Shown here one piece after another: positions 22,419 through 35,549 of a stretch of 64,000 nt of DNA. The notes beneath the pieces are model-generated. The model saw nothing but the letters and a program-made list of their open reading frames with translations. It did not search any database and was not told the origin of the DNA. Position numbers and translations under genes: made by a program. This stretch comes from Euglena gracilis (lineage: Eukaryota > Euglenida > Euglenophyceae > Euglenales): contig CP154955.1 of NCBI GenBank assembly GCA_039621445.1, positions 53,225,384 through 53,289,383 of the forward strand, in the 5' to 3' direction. The stretch's first letter is position 1; the number at the start of each line of letters is the position of its first letter.

Positions 22419-25216
22419 ATGCAAAGCACAGGCCCCAACCATCAATTCAACTATGCCTTATTACAGGCATCATTGCAAGACATTGACCAAGAAACAGGGG
22501 ATGGGAAGCTTTTATGTGAAAGTACCTCCAGTTAACACGCTGATGAGGCACACTTGGCTCAATTGTCACAATTGCAGCGCGATAGTCGGCGATGAGCCGT
22601 CCACATTATTGGCTTCAAAGGCTAATCCGGCCTCTTCCGTACTCACCTTGCCAAAACGGGAGTATTCGCCTCTGTCTGCGGCAATGGTGCAGCTACGCAC
22701 ACCAGAGCGACCCGTGGTGACTCCTCCATAGGGCTTCTCTGGTGATGGTGGGCTAGAAACCCCGTGTTTATTTCAGCAACCACCTGCTCTTCCTCCGGCA
22801 AGCCACAGAGCTTTACCACAACCACCCGATCTTCCTTGTTATCCCGCACTAGCTTGGAAGCCAGAAACCTGCCTAGTGGTACCAGAATTCTCTGATTCGT
22901 CCCAATCCATGGATGGCTATCGGAATTGCACTGGGGAGCTCCTCACTGCTCAGGACGTGCAGGATATTGTTGCTCGGCTTCCAGCGGTCAGTTCAACCAT
23001 GTGCAACAATGCGTTGCAGATTGTGCAACCGCAATTTTTCAGAAGCATCCCTTCATCAAGCTGGGATACTGCTCGAATTACTTGCAGGAAGTTGGCAAAT
23101 ATTGCAACAGGAATTTTGAAAATGCGGGGATTGACCTTGCAAACTTTCGGGAAACCTTTGACAAAATGTGCCAACATCTCCCGCAAACCTTCCGGTAAAT
23201 TAGTGAATGCATGCATGAAGCGGAAACGCGGAATGACTCAAAGTTTCTGCACTGCATGACTCACTACAACAGTTATCGGGACAAATGGAGTCCTGTTCAT
23301 CCGCGTTGTTGCATTTGCAACAACAGTTGCATGTACGAGATTCCTCTTCTGCGACAACCAGCAGTGGTGGATTTGTGTCTATTGACCACTTCACCACCCT
23401 CTCTGAAACTTTCCATGAATCGCAACACCGCATTATGCAGCTGTGGGACGAAACGGAAAAGTTTCGGCAATTCCAGTCACAAGCCAACGAGAAGTTTGCT
23501 CCCCACACGTGTGTGCAGCAGCTGGAGGAGCGACCTTCCCGTTTGGAGCAGCAAACCTGCTATTTTGACGAGAGTCGGGTTGGATTATCAAATCTGAGCG
23601 CGAAAGTCGCGGAAGTAGCACAACGGCAGGATTACCCGCAGTTGCAGTTGCAGATGCAATCCGACATTGGCGGGATTAACTCGGCGATTGCGGGTTTGCA
23701 ACAAAGTTATTCCATGCTTTCCCACCGAGTTCCGGACATTAGCGGTATCCAAACGGCTATTGCGGAACTTTACCCAGTGTGCATCGGTGTGTACCAATGT
23801 AACGTAAATGCAGTCTTTACCTGAAAGTTCCAGTTCCAAGATTACCTAGAACCCTGATTTCAAAGCGTTTTGTGAGGAAAACTTGCAAGATTTCTGCAAA
23901 AGCCCACTACGGCTGGAGGAATCGGTGAATCGGAATGCCAGATCCACGCAAGGTGAGATTACCAGGTTGGATGAGCGAATTGCCGCGTTGTTGGATAAGC
24001 CACAACCCGGAAATTTGCCCGTGGGTACCACAGCCGCGTTGTCGGATAACCCTGCACCGGTTGCACCAACCAACACACCAACCCAGGCAACACCACCATT
24101 GCAGGTTCTGCAGATTCTGTAAAAGTATTAACGGGACAACTCCAATTATTGGGTGAGTCTCACGGGACACTTGTCAAAGATGTCATCGTAATTTCCGACA
24201 GGAATCCGCATTTGGACGACTTTTCCCATTACCTCAAGCGTATTCTCGCTTTGGAGGATGAGGTTGACCATATTTGCGGCTAACTCCAGCTTGTTGAGTA
24301 TTTGGAGCAAACTGTGTCTGACTTGTCTGTGGGTTTGGACAATGTGTCCAACCAACAGCGGGTCTCACACCGCATTTCGGCAGTACGCATTGCCGAAGAG
24401 GCACCAAATGATCCAGGGCCGCGTTTCCACAACCCGACTCTAGGTGCACATGCACCACCATTACCTGTGTCCCGAGAGTCAAAATACGTGATTCCGCGAA
24501 TTGTGCCACCATTGGCCTTACCCACAACCCAAACCCAGTTCTCGGGTGAATTTCCCCTTATGGGAACCGAATTTTCGGAAAACACGGCGATTCCGCCAAG
24601 TCTCCACCAAAAATCAAACATTCCATGCTTGTGTGTGGAATGAGCCAAACCCGTACACCGTGTTGCATGCGCGACATACCACCACACCGGAAAGTCCCCG
24701 TATTACGGGTGACCAACAGGGTTTGCGACCGGATTTCCGGTACCAGGATTCACCTTCACCAGAAATTTCGTGAATTCGACAAGTATACGGAAAGGATACG
24801 CTTGGTGCTCGACCGCACCCAGGTACAAAACCGAGGAATACGACCGAGGGTCAATGGCGTTCTCAGAAAGACGGCGAGGGCACCATCGCAATCGCGAACA
24901 AGGTGAAACCCCAATGGGACGGTGATCCAACCACATGGAGACAATTTTTCCGGGACTGGGAGTACTATTGGGCATTAAAAGGACCACCCCGGACACAAAC
25001 CCGGAGATGATCAAGATGTAATTCATTGATTGCCTCCCAATGGATGAGAAGGAGCGCGCCCGACAACTTGTAATTCGCTACCGCGTTTCCTTTGATGACC
25101 TCGTGGAGCAATACGCTTCCACCAGTTCAAGTTTGGCCGTTAGGATTACCCTGGAGACCAAGTGGCGGAAATGCGCCCCACCCGATCGCAAGTGGACGTC
25201 AAATGACCTTTGGTAT

Positions 25217-25255
25217 GCCAAATGCACATATGGCACAAAGTGGGGCCCCCATACC
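25217..25255. repeat. Left TSD and 26-bp TIR of the satellite insertion
   Basis: TSD GCCAAATG 25217-25224, five unpaired bases, then the TIR 25230-25255. The inner end of the TIR merges into a near-palindrome centred on CCCTAGG at 25254-25260 and the first TATGGGGGG repeats. Confidence 0.85.
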
Positions 25256-25257
25256 CT

Positions 25258-25300
25258 AGGTATGGGGGGGGTATGGGGGGGGTATGGCGGGGGTATGGGG
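25258..25300 (+). repeat. Short (TATGGGGGGG)n tract, left end
   Basis: Four to five units of TATG followed by 5-8 G, in the same orientation as the longer tracts at 35575-35705 and 36214-36440. Consecutive G runs of this length can form G-quadruplexes. Confidence 0.8.
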
Positions 25301-25302
25301 GG

Positions 25303-26050
25303 GTCGCTGAGCTCTTATCCCTTTATGGGTAAGAGCGAAGCTTACCCCTGGGGGAAAACCCCCCCCGACCCCCCCCCCCCCTCCCCCCCCCCCCTCGGGG
25401 CCACCTCGGGAACCGGCGGATTATCACCATGATCCCGGCCCCGTTCCCGAAATTTTTTTTTTCAGTCACGAGCGACTGGATTCCTAGTTTCCGAATCACC
25501 TGGGTTTGACCCCCAACTCCCCGCCAGGCCCGAGTTATTCACGCGCGAAGGGGTCCAAACTGGGTAGGATTCGCCAACCCCCCCTGGATAAGCCCCCCCC
25601 CCCTTTGGAAGGCCAAAAAATGTCAATTTTCAAAATATCTCCAAAATGAAGCCAAACCAAAGGAAATGTCCCGAGACCTAATTTGAAGCCCTTGGAACGC
25701 CCTATCTACCGGTATTTTGATTTCCCCGCAACTCCCCGCCTAGCCCGAGATACGGCCGTTTTCGGCGCAGACGGCCGTTTTGTACACTTTTCCCTCTGTT
25801 CGACTTAGCCGTTTTCGGGGGGTGGGGGTCAAAAAATCGATGTTTTCAAAATTTCTCGAAAATGATGCAAAATCAAAGGAAATGTCCAGAGACCTAAATT
25901 GAAGCCCTTGGAACGCTCTATGGACTGTGATTTTGGTTTCCCCGCAACTCAACGCCCAGCCCGAGATACGGCCGTTTTTTGGCCAATTTGGGCCATTTCA
26001 AGCCATTTTGTACACTTTTCCCTCTGTTCGACTTGGCCATTTTCGGCCAG
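25303..26050 (+). repeat. Lead block copy 1 (preceding the 163-bp array)
   Basis: Begins GTCGCTGAGCTCTTATCC, has a C-rich variable tract at 25355-25395, and then three degenerate tandem segments of about 215 bp. Each segment contains CCCCGCAACTC...CCCGAGAT-like sequence (near 25510, 25730 and 25941). It passes directly into the 163-bp satellite. The same block, nearly base for base outside the C tract, recurs at 33223-33975. Confidence 0.88.
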
Positions 26051-28832
26051 AAAGTCGAAAAAAATCGAAAATTTTTTTTTCGCCCGAAACGATGTTTTTT
26101 GGCCTCCCGGACCCGGAAAAACCGTTTTCGAGCCGAAAACGAGCGTTTTTCGACCCGCCAGCGCCCCGTTTTGGGCCGCCGACCCATTGACTTTGGGTCA
26201 AAACCGGGTCAAAAAAGTCGAAAAAAATCGAAAAATTTTTTTTTGCCCAAAACGATGTTTTTTGGCCTCCCGGACCCAGAAAAACTGTTTTCGAGCCGAA
26301 AATGAGCGTTTTTCGACCCGCCAGCGCCCCGTTTTGGGCCGCCGACCCATTGACTTTGGGTCAAAACCGGGTCGAAAAAGTCGAAAAAAATCAAAAAATT
26401 TTTTTGCCCAAAACGATGTTTTTTGGCCTCCCGGACCCAGAAAAACTGTTTTTGAGCCGAAAACGAGCGTTTTTCGACCCGCCAGCGCCCCGTTTTGGGC
26501 CGCCGACCCATTGACTTTGGGTCAAAACCGGGTCAAAAAAGTCGAAAAAAATCGAAATTTTTTTTTTTGCCCAAAACGATGTTTTTTGGCCTCCCGGACC
26601 CAGAAAAACTGTTTTTGAGCCGAAAACGAGCGTTTTTCGACCCGCCAGCGCCCCGTTTTGGGCCGCCGACCCATTGATTTTGGGTCAAAACCGGGTCGAA
26701 AAAGTCGAAAAAAATCGAAAAATTTTTTTTGCCCGAAACGATGTTTTTTGGCCTCCCGGACCCAGAAAAACTGTTTTTGAGCCGAAAACGAGCGTTTTTC
26801 GACCCGCCAGCGCCCCGTTTTGGGCCGCCGACCCATTGACTTTGGGTCAAAACCGGGTCAAAAAAGTCGAAAAAAATCGAAATTTTTTTTTTTGCCCAAA
26901 ACGATGTTTTTTGGCCTCCCGGACCCAGAAAAACTGTTTTTGAGCCGAAAACGAGCGTTTTTCGACCCGCCAGCGCCCCGTTTTGGGCCGCCGACCCATT
27001 GATTTTGGGTCAAAACCGGGTCGAAAAAGTCGAAAAAAATCGAAAAATTTTTTTTTGCCCAAAACGATGTTTTTTGGCCTCCCGGACCCAGAAAAACTGT
27101 TTTTGAGCCGAAAATGAGCGTTTTTCGACCCGCCAGCGCCCCGTTTTGGGCCGCCGACCCATTGATTTTGGGTCAAAACCGGGTCAAAAAAGTCGAAAAA
27201 AATCGAAAAAATTTTTTTTGCCCGAAACGATGTTTTTTGGCCTCCCGGACCCGGAAAAACTGTTTTTGAGCCGAAAACGAGCGTTTTTCGACCCGCCAGC
27301 GCCCCGTTTTGGGCCGCCGACCCATTGACTTTGGGTCAAAACCGGGTCAAAAAAGTCGAAAAAAATCAAAAAAAAATTTTTTGCCCGAAACGATGTTTTT
27401 TGGCCTCCCGCACCCAGAGAAACTGTTTTTGAGCCAAAAACGAGCGTTTTTCGACCCGCCAGCGCCCCGTTTTGGGCCGCCGACCCATTGATTTTGGGTC
27501 AAAACCGGGTCAAAAAAGTCGAAAAAAATCAAAAATTTTTTTTGCCCGAAACGATGTTTTTTGGCCTCCCGGACCCGGAAAAACTGTTTTTGAGCCGAAA
27601 ACGAGCGTTTTTCGACCCGCCAGCGCCCCGTTTTGGGCCGCCGACCCATTGACTTTGGGTCAAAACCGGGTCAAAAAAGTCGAAAAAAATCAAAAATTTT
27701 TTTTTGCCCGAAACGATGTTTTTTGGCCTCCCGGACCCGGAAAAACTGTTTTTGAGCCGAAAACGAGCGTTTTTCGACCCGCCAGCGCCCCGTTTTGGGC
27801 CGCCGACCCATTGACTTTGGGTCAAAACCGGGTCAAAAAAGTCGAAAAAAATCAAAAAATTTTTTTTTGCCCGAAACGATGTTTTTTGGCCTCCCGGACC
27901 CGGAAAAACTGTTTTTGAGCCGAAAACGAGCGTTTTTCGACCCGCCAGCGCCCCGTTTTGGGCCGCCGACCCATTGACTTTGGGTCAAAACCGGGTCAAA
28001 AAAGTCGAAAAAAATCGAAAATTTTTTTTTTGCCCAAAACGATGTTTTTTGGCCTCCCGGACCCAGAAAAACTGTTTTTGAGCCGAAAACGAGCGTTTTT
28101 CGACCCGCCAGCGCCCCGTTTTGGGCCGCCGACCCATTGATTTTGGGTCAAAACCGGGTCAAAAAAGTCGAAAAAAATCAAAAAAATTTTTTTTGCCCGA
28201 AACGATGTTTTTTGGCCTCCCGGACCCGGAAAAACTGTTTTTGAGCCGAAAACGAGCGTTTTTCGACCCGCCAGCGCCCCGTTTTGGGCCGCCGACCCAT
28301 TGACTTTGGGTCAAAACCGGGTCAAAAAAGTCGAAAAAAATCAAAAAAAATTTTTTTGCCCGAAACGATGTTTTTTGGCCTCCCGGACCCGGAAAAAAAA
28401 AAATCCCCCGGACCCAGAAAAGGGAAGAAGAAAAAAAAAAAACTGTTTTTGAGCCGAAAAACGAGCGTTTTCGACCCGCTAGCGCCCCGTTTTGGGCCGC
28501 CGACCCATTGACTTTGGGTCAAACCCGGGTCAAAAAAAGTCGAAAAAAATCGAAATTTTTTTTTTGCCCGAAACGATGTTTTTGGGCCTCCCGGACCCGG
28601 AAAAACTGTTTTTGAGCCGAAAACGAGCGTTTTTCGACCCGCCAGCGCCCCGTTTTGGGCCGCCGCCACCTTGACTTTGGGTCAAAACCGGGTCAAATAG
28701 TCGAAAAAAATCGAAAAAATTTTTTTTGCCCGAAACGATGTTTTTTGGCCTCCCGGACCCGGAAACACTGTTTTTGAGCCAAAAATGAATGTTTTTCGAC
28801 CCGCCGGCGCCCCGTTTTGGGCCGCCGACCCA

Positions 28833-28883
<51 letters not shown>

Positions 28884-31018
28884 GGTTTTGAGCCAAAAAA
28901 GCGCGTTTTTCGCCCCGCCAGCGCCCCGTTTTGGGCCGCCGCCGACCCATTGACTTTGGGTCAAAACCGGGTCAAAAAAGTCGAAAAAAATCGAAAAAAT
29001 TTTTTTTGCCCGAAACGATGTTTTTTGGCCCCCCCCCCCGTTGGACGGCCAAAAAATGTCAATTTTTCAAAATTCTCCAAATGAAGCAAAAAAAAAAATT
29101 CCGGAATCGAACCTAAATTTTTTTTGTCCCGAGCCCGTGGAACGATGCCTCATCCACAGGTTTTGGCTCCCGGACCCCAAAAACTGTTTTTGAGGCCCCG
29201 CAAATCGAGCGTTTTTCGACCCGCCAGCGCCCCGTTTTGGGCCGCCGACCCATTGACTTTGGGTCAAAACCGGGTCGAAAAAAGTCGAAAAAAATCGAAA
29301 AAAATTTTTTTTTGCCCGAAACGATGTTTTTTGGCCTAGGAAAAAAAAAAAAGAGAAAAAAAAAAAAACTGTTTTTGAGCCGAAAACGAGCGTTTTTTCG
29401 ACCCGCCAGCGCCCCGTTTTGGGCCCGCCGACCCATTGACTTTGGGTCAAAACCCATGGGTCAAAAAAGTCGGAAAAAATCTCGAAAAATTTTTTTTGCC
29501 CGAAACGATTGTTTTTTTGGCCTCCCGGACCCGGAAAAAGAAAAAAAAAAGGAGAAAAAAAAAACTGTTTTTGAGCCGAAAACGAGCGTTTTTCGACCCG
29601 CCAGCGCCCCGTTTTGGCCGGCCGCCCATAGACTTTGGGGTCAAACCGGGTCAAAAAAGTCGAAAAAATCGAAAATTTTTTTTTTGCCCGAAACGATGTT
29701 TTTTGGCCTCCCGGATCCGGAAAAAAAAACTGTTTTGAGCCGAAAACGAGCGTTTTTCGACCCGCCAGCGCCCCGTTTTGGGCCGCCGACCCATTGACTT
29801 TGGCTAAAAACCGGGTCGAAAAAGTCGAAAAAAATCGAAAAAGTTTTTTTGCCCGAAACGATGATTTTTGGCCTCCCGGACCCGAAAAAAAAACTGTTTT
29901 TGAGCCGAAAACGAGCGTTTTTCGACCCGCCGGCGCCCCGTTTTGGGCCGCCGACCCATTGACTTTGGGTCAAAACCGGGTCAAAAAAGCCGAAAACGAG
30001 CGTTTTTCGACCCGCCAGCGCCCCGTTTTGGGCCGCCGACCCATTGACTTTGGGTCAAAACCGGGTCAAAAAAGTCGAAAAAAATCGAAAAAAATTTTTT
30101 TTCCCAACACGATGTTTTTTGTTTTTGGGCCTCCCGGACCCGGAAAAACTGTTTTGGAGCCGAAAACGAGCGTTTTTCGACCCGCCGGCGCCTCGTTTTG
30201 GGCCGCCGCCGACCCATTGACTTTGGGTCAAAACCGGGTCGAAAAAGTCGGAAAAAATCGAAAAAAATTTTTTTGCCCGAAACGATGTTTTTTGGCCTCC
30301 CGGACCCGGAAAAACTGTTTTTGAGCCGAAAACGAGCGTTTTTCGACCCGCCAGCGCCCCGTTTTGGGCCGCCGACCCATTGACTTTGGGTCAAAACCGG
30401 GTCAAAAAGTAGAAAAAAATCAAAAAATTTTTTTTTGCCCGAAACGATGTTTTTTGGCCTCCCGGACCCGGAAAACCTGTTTTTGAGCCGAAAACGAGCG
30501 TTTTTCGACCCGCCAGCGCCCCGTTTTGGGCCGCCGACCCATTGACTTTGGGTCAAAACCGGGTAAAAAAAGTAAAAAAAAATCAAAAATTTTTTTTTGC
30601 CCGAAACGATGTTTTTTGGCCTCCCGGATCCACTGTTTTTGAGACGAAAACGAGCGTTTTTCGACCCGCCAGCGCCCCGTTTTGGGCCGCCGACCCATTG
30701 ACTTTGGGTCAAAACCGGGTCAAAAAAGTCGAAAAAAATCAAAAATTTTTTTTGCCCGAAACGATGTTTTTTGGCCTCCCGGACCCGGAAAACCTGTTTT
30801 TGAGCCGAAAACGAGCGTTTTTCGACCCGCCAGCGCCCCGTTTTGGGCCGCCGACCCATTGACTTTGGGTCAAAACCGGGTCAAAAAGTCGAAAAAAATC
30901 GAAAAAATTTTTTTTGCCCGAAACGATGTTTATAAAAAAAAACTGTTTTTTTTACCGAAAACGAGCGTTTTTCGACCCGCCAGCGACCCGTTTAAAAAAA
31001 AAAAAAACAAAAAAAAAG

Positions 31019-31061
<43 letters not shown>

Positions 31062-31612
31062 TGCCCGAAACGATGTTTTTTGGCTTCCTGGACCCGGAAA
31101 AACTGTTAAAAAAAAAAAAACTGTTTTTGAGCCGAAAACGAGCGTTTTTCGACCCGCCAGCGCCCCGTTATGGGCCGCCGGCCCATTGACTTTGGGTCAA
31201 AAACCGGGTCAAAAAAGTCGAAAAAAATCAAAAAATTTTTTTTTGCCCGAAACGATGTTTTTTGGCCTCCCGGACCCAGAAAAACTGTTTTTGAGCCGAA
31301 AACGAGCGTTATTCGACACGCCAGCGCCCTGTTTTGGGCCGCCGACCCATTGACTTTGGGTCAAAACCGGGTCAAAAAAAGTCGAAAAAAATCAAAAATT
31401 TTTTTTTTTCCCGAAACGATGTTTTTTGGCCTCCCGGACCCGGAAAAACTGTTTTTGAGCCGAAAACGAGCGGTTTTCGACCCGCCAGCGCCCCGTTTTG
31501 GGCCGCCGACCCATTGACTTTGGGTCATAAAGGGGTCGAAAAAGTCGAAGAAAAAAAAGTCGAAAATTTTTTTTGCCCACCGACTATGTTTTTGGGCCTC
31601 CCGGACCCGGAG

Positions 31613-31644
<32 letters not shown>

Positions 31645-33165
31645 AACTGTTTTTCGAGCCGAAAACGAGCGTTTTTCCACCCGCCAGCGCCCCCTTTTGG
31701 GCCGTCCCCCCATTGACTTTGGGTAAAAAACCGGGTCAAAAAAGTCGAAAAAAATCAAAAAATTTTTTTGCCCGAAACGATGTTTTTTGGCCTCCCGGAC
31801 CCGGAAAAACTGTTTTTGAGCCGAAAACGAGCGTTTTTCGACCCGCCAGCGCCCCGTTTTGGGCCGCCGACCCATTGACTTTGGGTCAAAACCGGGTCGA
31901 AAAAGTCGAAAAAAATCGAAAAAAATTTTTTTTGCCCGAAACGATGTTTTTTGGCCTCCCGGACCCAGAAAACCTGTTTTTGAGCCGAAAACGAGCGTTT
32001 TTCGACCCGCCAGCGCCCCGTTTTGGGCCGCCGACCCATTGACTTTGGGTCAAAACCGGGTCGAAAAAGTCGAAAAAAATCAAAAAATTTTTTTTGCCCG
32101 AAACGATGTTTTTTGGCCTCCCGGACCCAGAAAAACTGTTTTTGAGCCGAAAACGAGCGTTTTTCGACCCGCCAGCGCCCCGTTTTGGGCCGCCGACGCA
32201 TTGATTTTGGGTCAAAACCGGGTCGAAAAAGTCGAAAAAAATCGAAAAATTTTTTTTTTGCCCAAAACGATGTTTTTTGGCCTCCCGGACCCAGAAAAAC
32301 TGTTTTTGAGCCGAAAACGAGCGTTTTTCGACCCGCCAGCGCCCCGTTTTGGGCCGCCGACCCATTGACTTTTGGTCAAAACCGGGTCGAAAAAGTCGAA
32401 AAAAATCGAAAAAATTTTTTTGCCCGAAACGATGTTTTTTGGCCTCCCGGACCCGGAAAAACTGTTTTTGAGCCGAAAACGAGCGTTTTTCGACCCGCCA
32501 GCGCCCCGTTTTGGGCCGCCGACCCATTGACTTTGGGTCAAAACCGGGTCAAAAAAGTCGAAAAAAATCAAAAAAATTTTTTTGCCCGAAACGATGTTTT
32601 TTGGCCTCCCGGACCCGGAAAAACTGTTTTTGAGCCGAAAACGAGCGTTTTTCGACCCGCCAGCGCCCCGTTTTGGGCCGCCGACCCATTGACTTTGGGT
32701 CAAAACCGGGTCAAAAAAGTCGAAAAAAATCAAAAAAAATTTTTGGCCCCAAACGATGTTTTTTGGCCTCCCGGACCCGGAAAACCTGTTTTTGAGCCGA
32801 AAACGAGCGTTTTTCGACCCGCCAGCGCCCCGTTTTGGGCCGCCGACCCATTGACTTTGGGTCAAAACCGGGTCGAAAAAGTCGAAAAAAATCAAAAAAT
32901 TTTTTTTTGCCCGAAACGATGTTTTTTGGCCTCCCGGACCCAGAAAAACTGTTTTTGAGCCGAAAACGAGCGTTTTTCGACCCGCCAGCGCCCCGTTTTG
33001 GGCCGCCGACCCATTGACTTTGGGTCAAAACCGGGTCAAAAAAGTCGAAAAAAATCAAAAAAAATTTTTTGTCCGAAACGATGTTTTTTGGCCTCCCGCA
33101 CCCAGAGAAACTGTTTTTGAGCCAAAAACGAGCGTTTTTCGACCCGCCAGCGCCCTGTTTCTGGC
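26051..33165 (+). repeat. 163-bp satellite array, about 43 units
   Basis: Each unit contains GTCGAAAAAAATCGAAAA, a T run, CCCGAAACGATGTTTTTTGG, CTCCCGGACCCGG, AACTGTTTTTGAGCCGAAAA, CGAGCGTTTTTCGACCCGCC, and GGGTCAAAACCGGGTC. Units are highly alike at 26.05-28.38 kb and 31.7-33.1 kb. A few inner bases (CCCAAAACG or CCCGAAACG; GACCCAGA or GACCCGGA) define alternating variants, suggesting a higher-order two-unit period of about 325 bp near 26.5-27.1 kb. Long frames on both strands are artefacts of a stop-free repeat and have no coding meaning. Confidence 0.95.
28385..31650 (+). repeat. Disrupted core of the 163-bp array with poly(A) inserts
   Basis: In this part units are broken by A-rich inserts, usually at the GGAAAAACTG step. 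Examples are 28393-28440, a pure A run at 28840-28880, 29340-29368, 29536-29566, a long A tract at 30995-31057, 31108-31120 and 31611-31644. A fragment of the lead block (29030-29110) is also embedded. The flanking array shows none of this. Confidence 0.85.
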
Positions 33166-33222
33166 ACAAAACACATGGATTTCAGTCAAAAGAGCCCCAT
33201 GGGGTGTGCCGGTATGTATGGA

Positions 33223-34420
33223 GGGGTCGCTGAGCTCTTATCCCTTTATGGGTAAGAGCGAAGCTTACCCCTGTCGATACCCCCCCCTCTCCCCCCCCCC
33301 CCCTCCCCCCCCCCGGGTCGGGGCCACCTCGGGAACCGGCGGATTATCACCATGATCCCGGCCCCGTTCCCGAAATTTTTTTTTTCAGTCACGAGCGACT
33401 GGATTCCTAGTTTCCGAATCACCTGGGTTTGACCCCCAACTCCCCGCCAGGCCCGAGTTATTCACGCGCGAAGGGGTCCAAACTGGGTAGGATTCGCCAA
33501 CCCCCCCTGGATAAGCCCCCCCCCCTTTGGACGGCCAAAAAATGTCAATTTTCAAAATATCTCCAAAATGAAGCCAAACCAAAGGAAATGTCCGGAGACC
33601 TAATTTGAAGCCCTTGGAACGCCCTATCTACCGGTATTTTGATTTCCCCGCAACTCCCCGCCTAGCCCGAGATACGGCCGTTTTCGGCGCAGACGGCCGT
33701 TTTGTACACTTTTCCCTCTGTTCGACTTAGCCGTTTTCGGGGGGTGGGGGGTCAAAAAATCGATGTTTTCAAAATTTCTCGAAAATGATGCAAAATCAAA
33801 GGAAATGTCCAGAGACCTAAATTGAAGCCCTTGGAACGCTCTATGTACTGTGATTTTGGTTTCCCCGCAACTCACCGCCCAGCCCGAGATACGGCCGTTT
33901 TTTGGCCAATTTGGGCCATTTCAAGCCATTTTGTACACTTTTCCCTCTGTTCGACTTAGCCGTTTTCGGCCAAAAAGGTCGAAAAAAATCGAAAATTTTT
34001 TTTTTGCCCAAAACGATGTTTTTTGGCCTCCCGGACCCGGAAAAACTGTTTTCGAGCCGAAAACGAGCATTTTTCGACCCGCCGGCGACCCGTTTTGGGC
34101 CGCCGACCCATTGACTTTGGGTCAAAACCGGGTCAAAAAAGTCGAAAAAAATCGAAAATTTTTTTTTTGCCCTAAACGATGTTTTTTGGCCTCCCGGACC
34201 CGGAAAAACTGTTTTTGAGCCGAAAATGAGCGTTTTTCGACCCGCCAGCGCCCCGTTTTGGGCCGCCAACCCATTGACTTCGGGCCAAAACCGGGTCAAA
34301 AAAGTCGAAAAAAATCGAAAAAAATTTTTTGCCCGAAACGATGTTTTTTGGCCTCCTTGACCCGGAAAAGGGGTTTTCGAGCCGAAAATGGGCGTTTTTC
34401 GACCATAATGGCCATCATGG
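33223..34420 (+). repeat. Lead block copy 2 and a short 163-bp array
   Basis: Repeats the lead block 25303-26050 and then has only about two and a half 163-bp units (33985-34405) before switching to the 19-bp satellite. The C-rich tract (33285-33315) is the most divergent part. Lead block plus array therefore behaves as one higher-order module present twice, with very different array lengths. Confidence 0.85.
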
Positions 34421-35200
34421 CCTGTGATGGCCATGATGCGCATCATGACCGGTGATGCAGATCATGGGTCATAATGTGCATGATGACCCGTGATGACCAT
34501 CATGGGCAATGATGGCCATCATGACCAATGATGGCCATCATGACCAATGATGGCCATCAGGACCAATGATGGCCATCGTGACCAATGATGGCCATCATGA
34601 CCAATGATGGCCATCATGACCAATGATGGCCATCAGGACCAATGATGGCCATCAGGACCAATGATGGCCATCAGGACCAATGATGGCCATCAGGACCAAT
34701 GATGGCCATCAGGACCAATGATGGCCATCATGACCAATGATGGCCATCATGACCAATGATGGCCATCATGACCCCTGAGGCCCATCATGACCAATGATGG
34801 CCATCATGACCAATGATGGCCATCATGGCTAATGATGGCCATTATGACCAATGATGGCCATCAGGACCAATGATGGCCATCAGGACCAATGATGGCCATC
34901 AGGACCAATGATGGCCATCAGGACCAATGATGGCCATCATGACCCATGATGCCCATCATGACCAATGATGGCCATCACGACCAATGATGGCCATCATGAC
35001 CAATGATGGCCATCATGACCCATGATGGCCATCATGACCCATGATGCCCATCATGACCAATGATGGCCATCACCACCCATGATGGCCATCATGGCCCATG
35101 ATGGCCATCACTACACATGATGGCCATCATGGGTCAACCAATGATGGCCATCATGGCCCATGATGGCCATCATGGCCCATTATGCCCATCATGACCAATG
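34405..35200. repeat. 19-bp palindromic satellite, about 40 copies
   Basis: The unit is GACCAATGATGGCCATCAT or a close variant (CATCAG, CCCATGATG). Each contains the perfect 14-bp palindrome ATGATGGCCATCAT centred on GGCC, so every repeat is its own inverted repeat and the array can form cruciforms or long foldbacks. It is bounded on both sides by 163-bp satellite units, so it arose or was inserted inside that array. Confidence 0.93.
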
Positions 35201-35205
35201 TCAAC

Positions 35206-35420
35206 CTGGTCTAAAAAGTCGAAAAAAATGGAAAAATTTTTTTTGCCCGAAACGATGTTTTTTGGCCTCCCGGACCCGGAAAAACTGTTTTTGAGCCGAA
35301 AATGAGCGTTTTTCGACCCGCCAGCGCCCCGTTTTGGGCCGCCGACCCATTGACTTTGGGTCAAACCCGGTCAAAAAAGTCGAAAAAAATCGAAAAAAAT
35401 TTTTGGGCCCGAAACGATTC
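35206..35420 (+). repeat. 163-bp satellite remnant right of the 19-bp array
   Basis: One and a third units matching the main array, resuming with GTCGAAAAAAATGG and ending in a GGGCCCGAAACGATT variant. Confidence 0.9.
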
Positions 35421-35515
35421 GCTGGGACGCCGGGCCGCCGGCCGGCCCGCCGGCCCGCCGCTGGCCGGGCCGGGCTGGGCCGCCGGGCCGGGCCGGGCCG
35501 GACCGTCGGTGGTGG
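35421..35515. repeat. GC-only tract (GCCGGGCC/GGCCGG repeats)
   Basis: Almost exclusively G and C for ~90 bp, built of overlapping GCCGGGCCGG and GGCCCGCCG units, highly self-complementary. No function can be inferred. Confidence 0.8.
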
Positions 35516-35549
35516 GGGCGCGCTTATCAAGAGCTCAGCACTATTCAAT

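Noticed and set aside
25899-34446. Dozens of open frames of 60-290 codons on both strands
   Set aside because: They repeat every 163 bp with the satellite and arise because the unit lacks stops in some frames. They have no independent start, motif or codon signal.
34405-35200. Possible CRISPR-like array (regular short repeats)
   Set aside because: The 19-bp units abut directly without unique spacers, and the surroundings are eukaryotic satellite with no cas genes.
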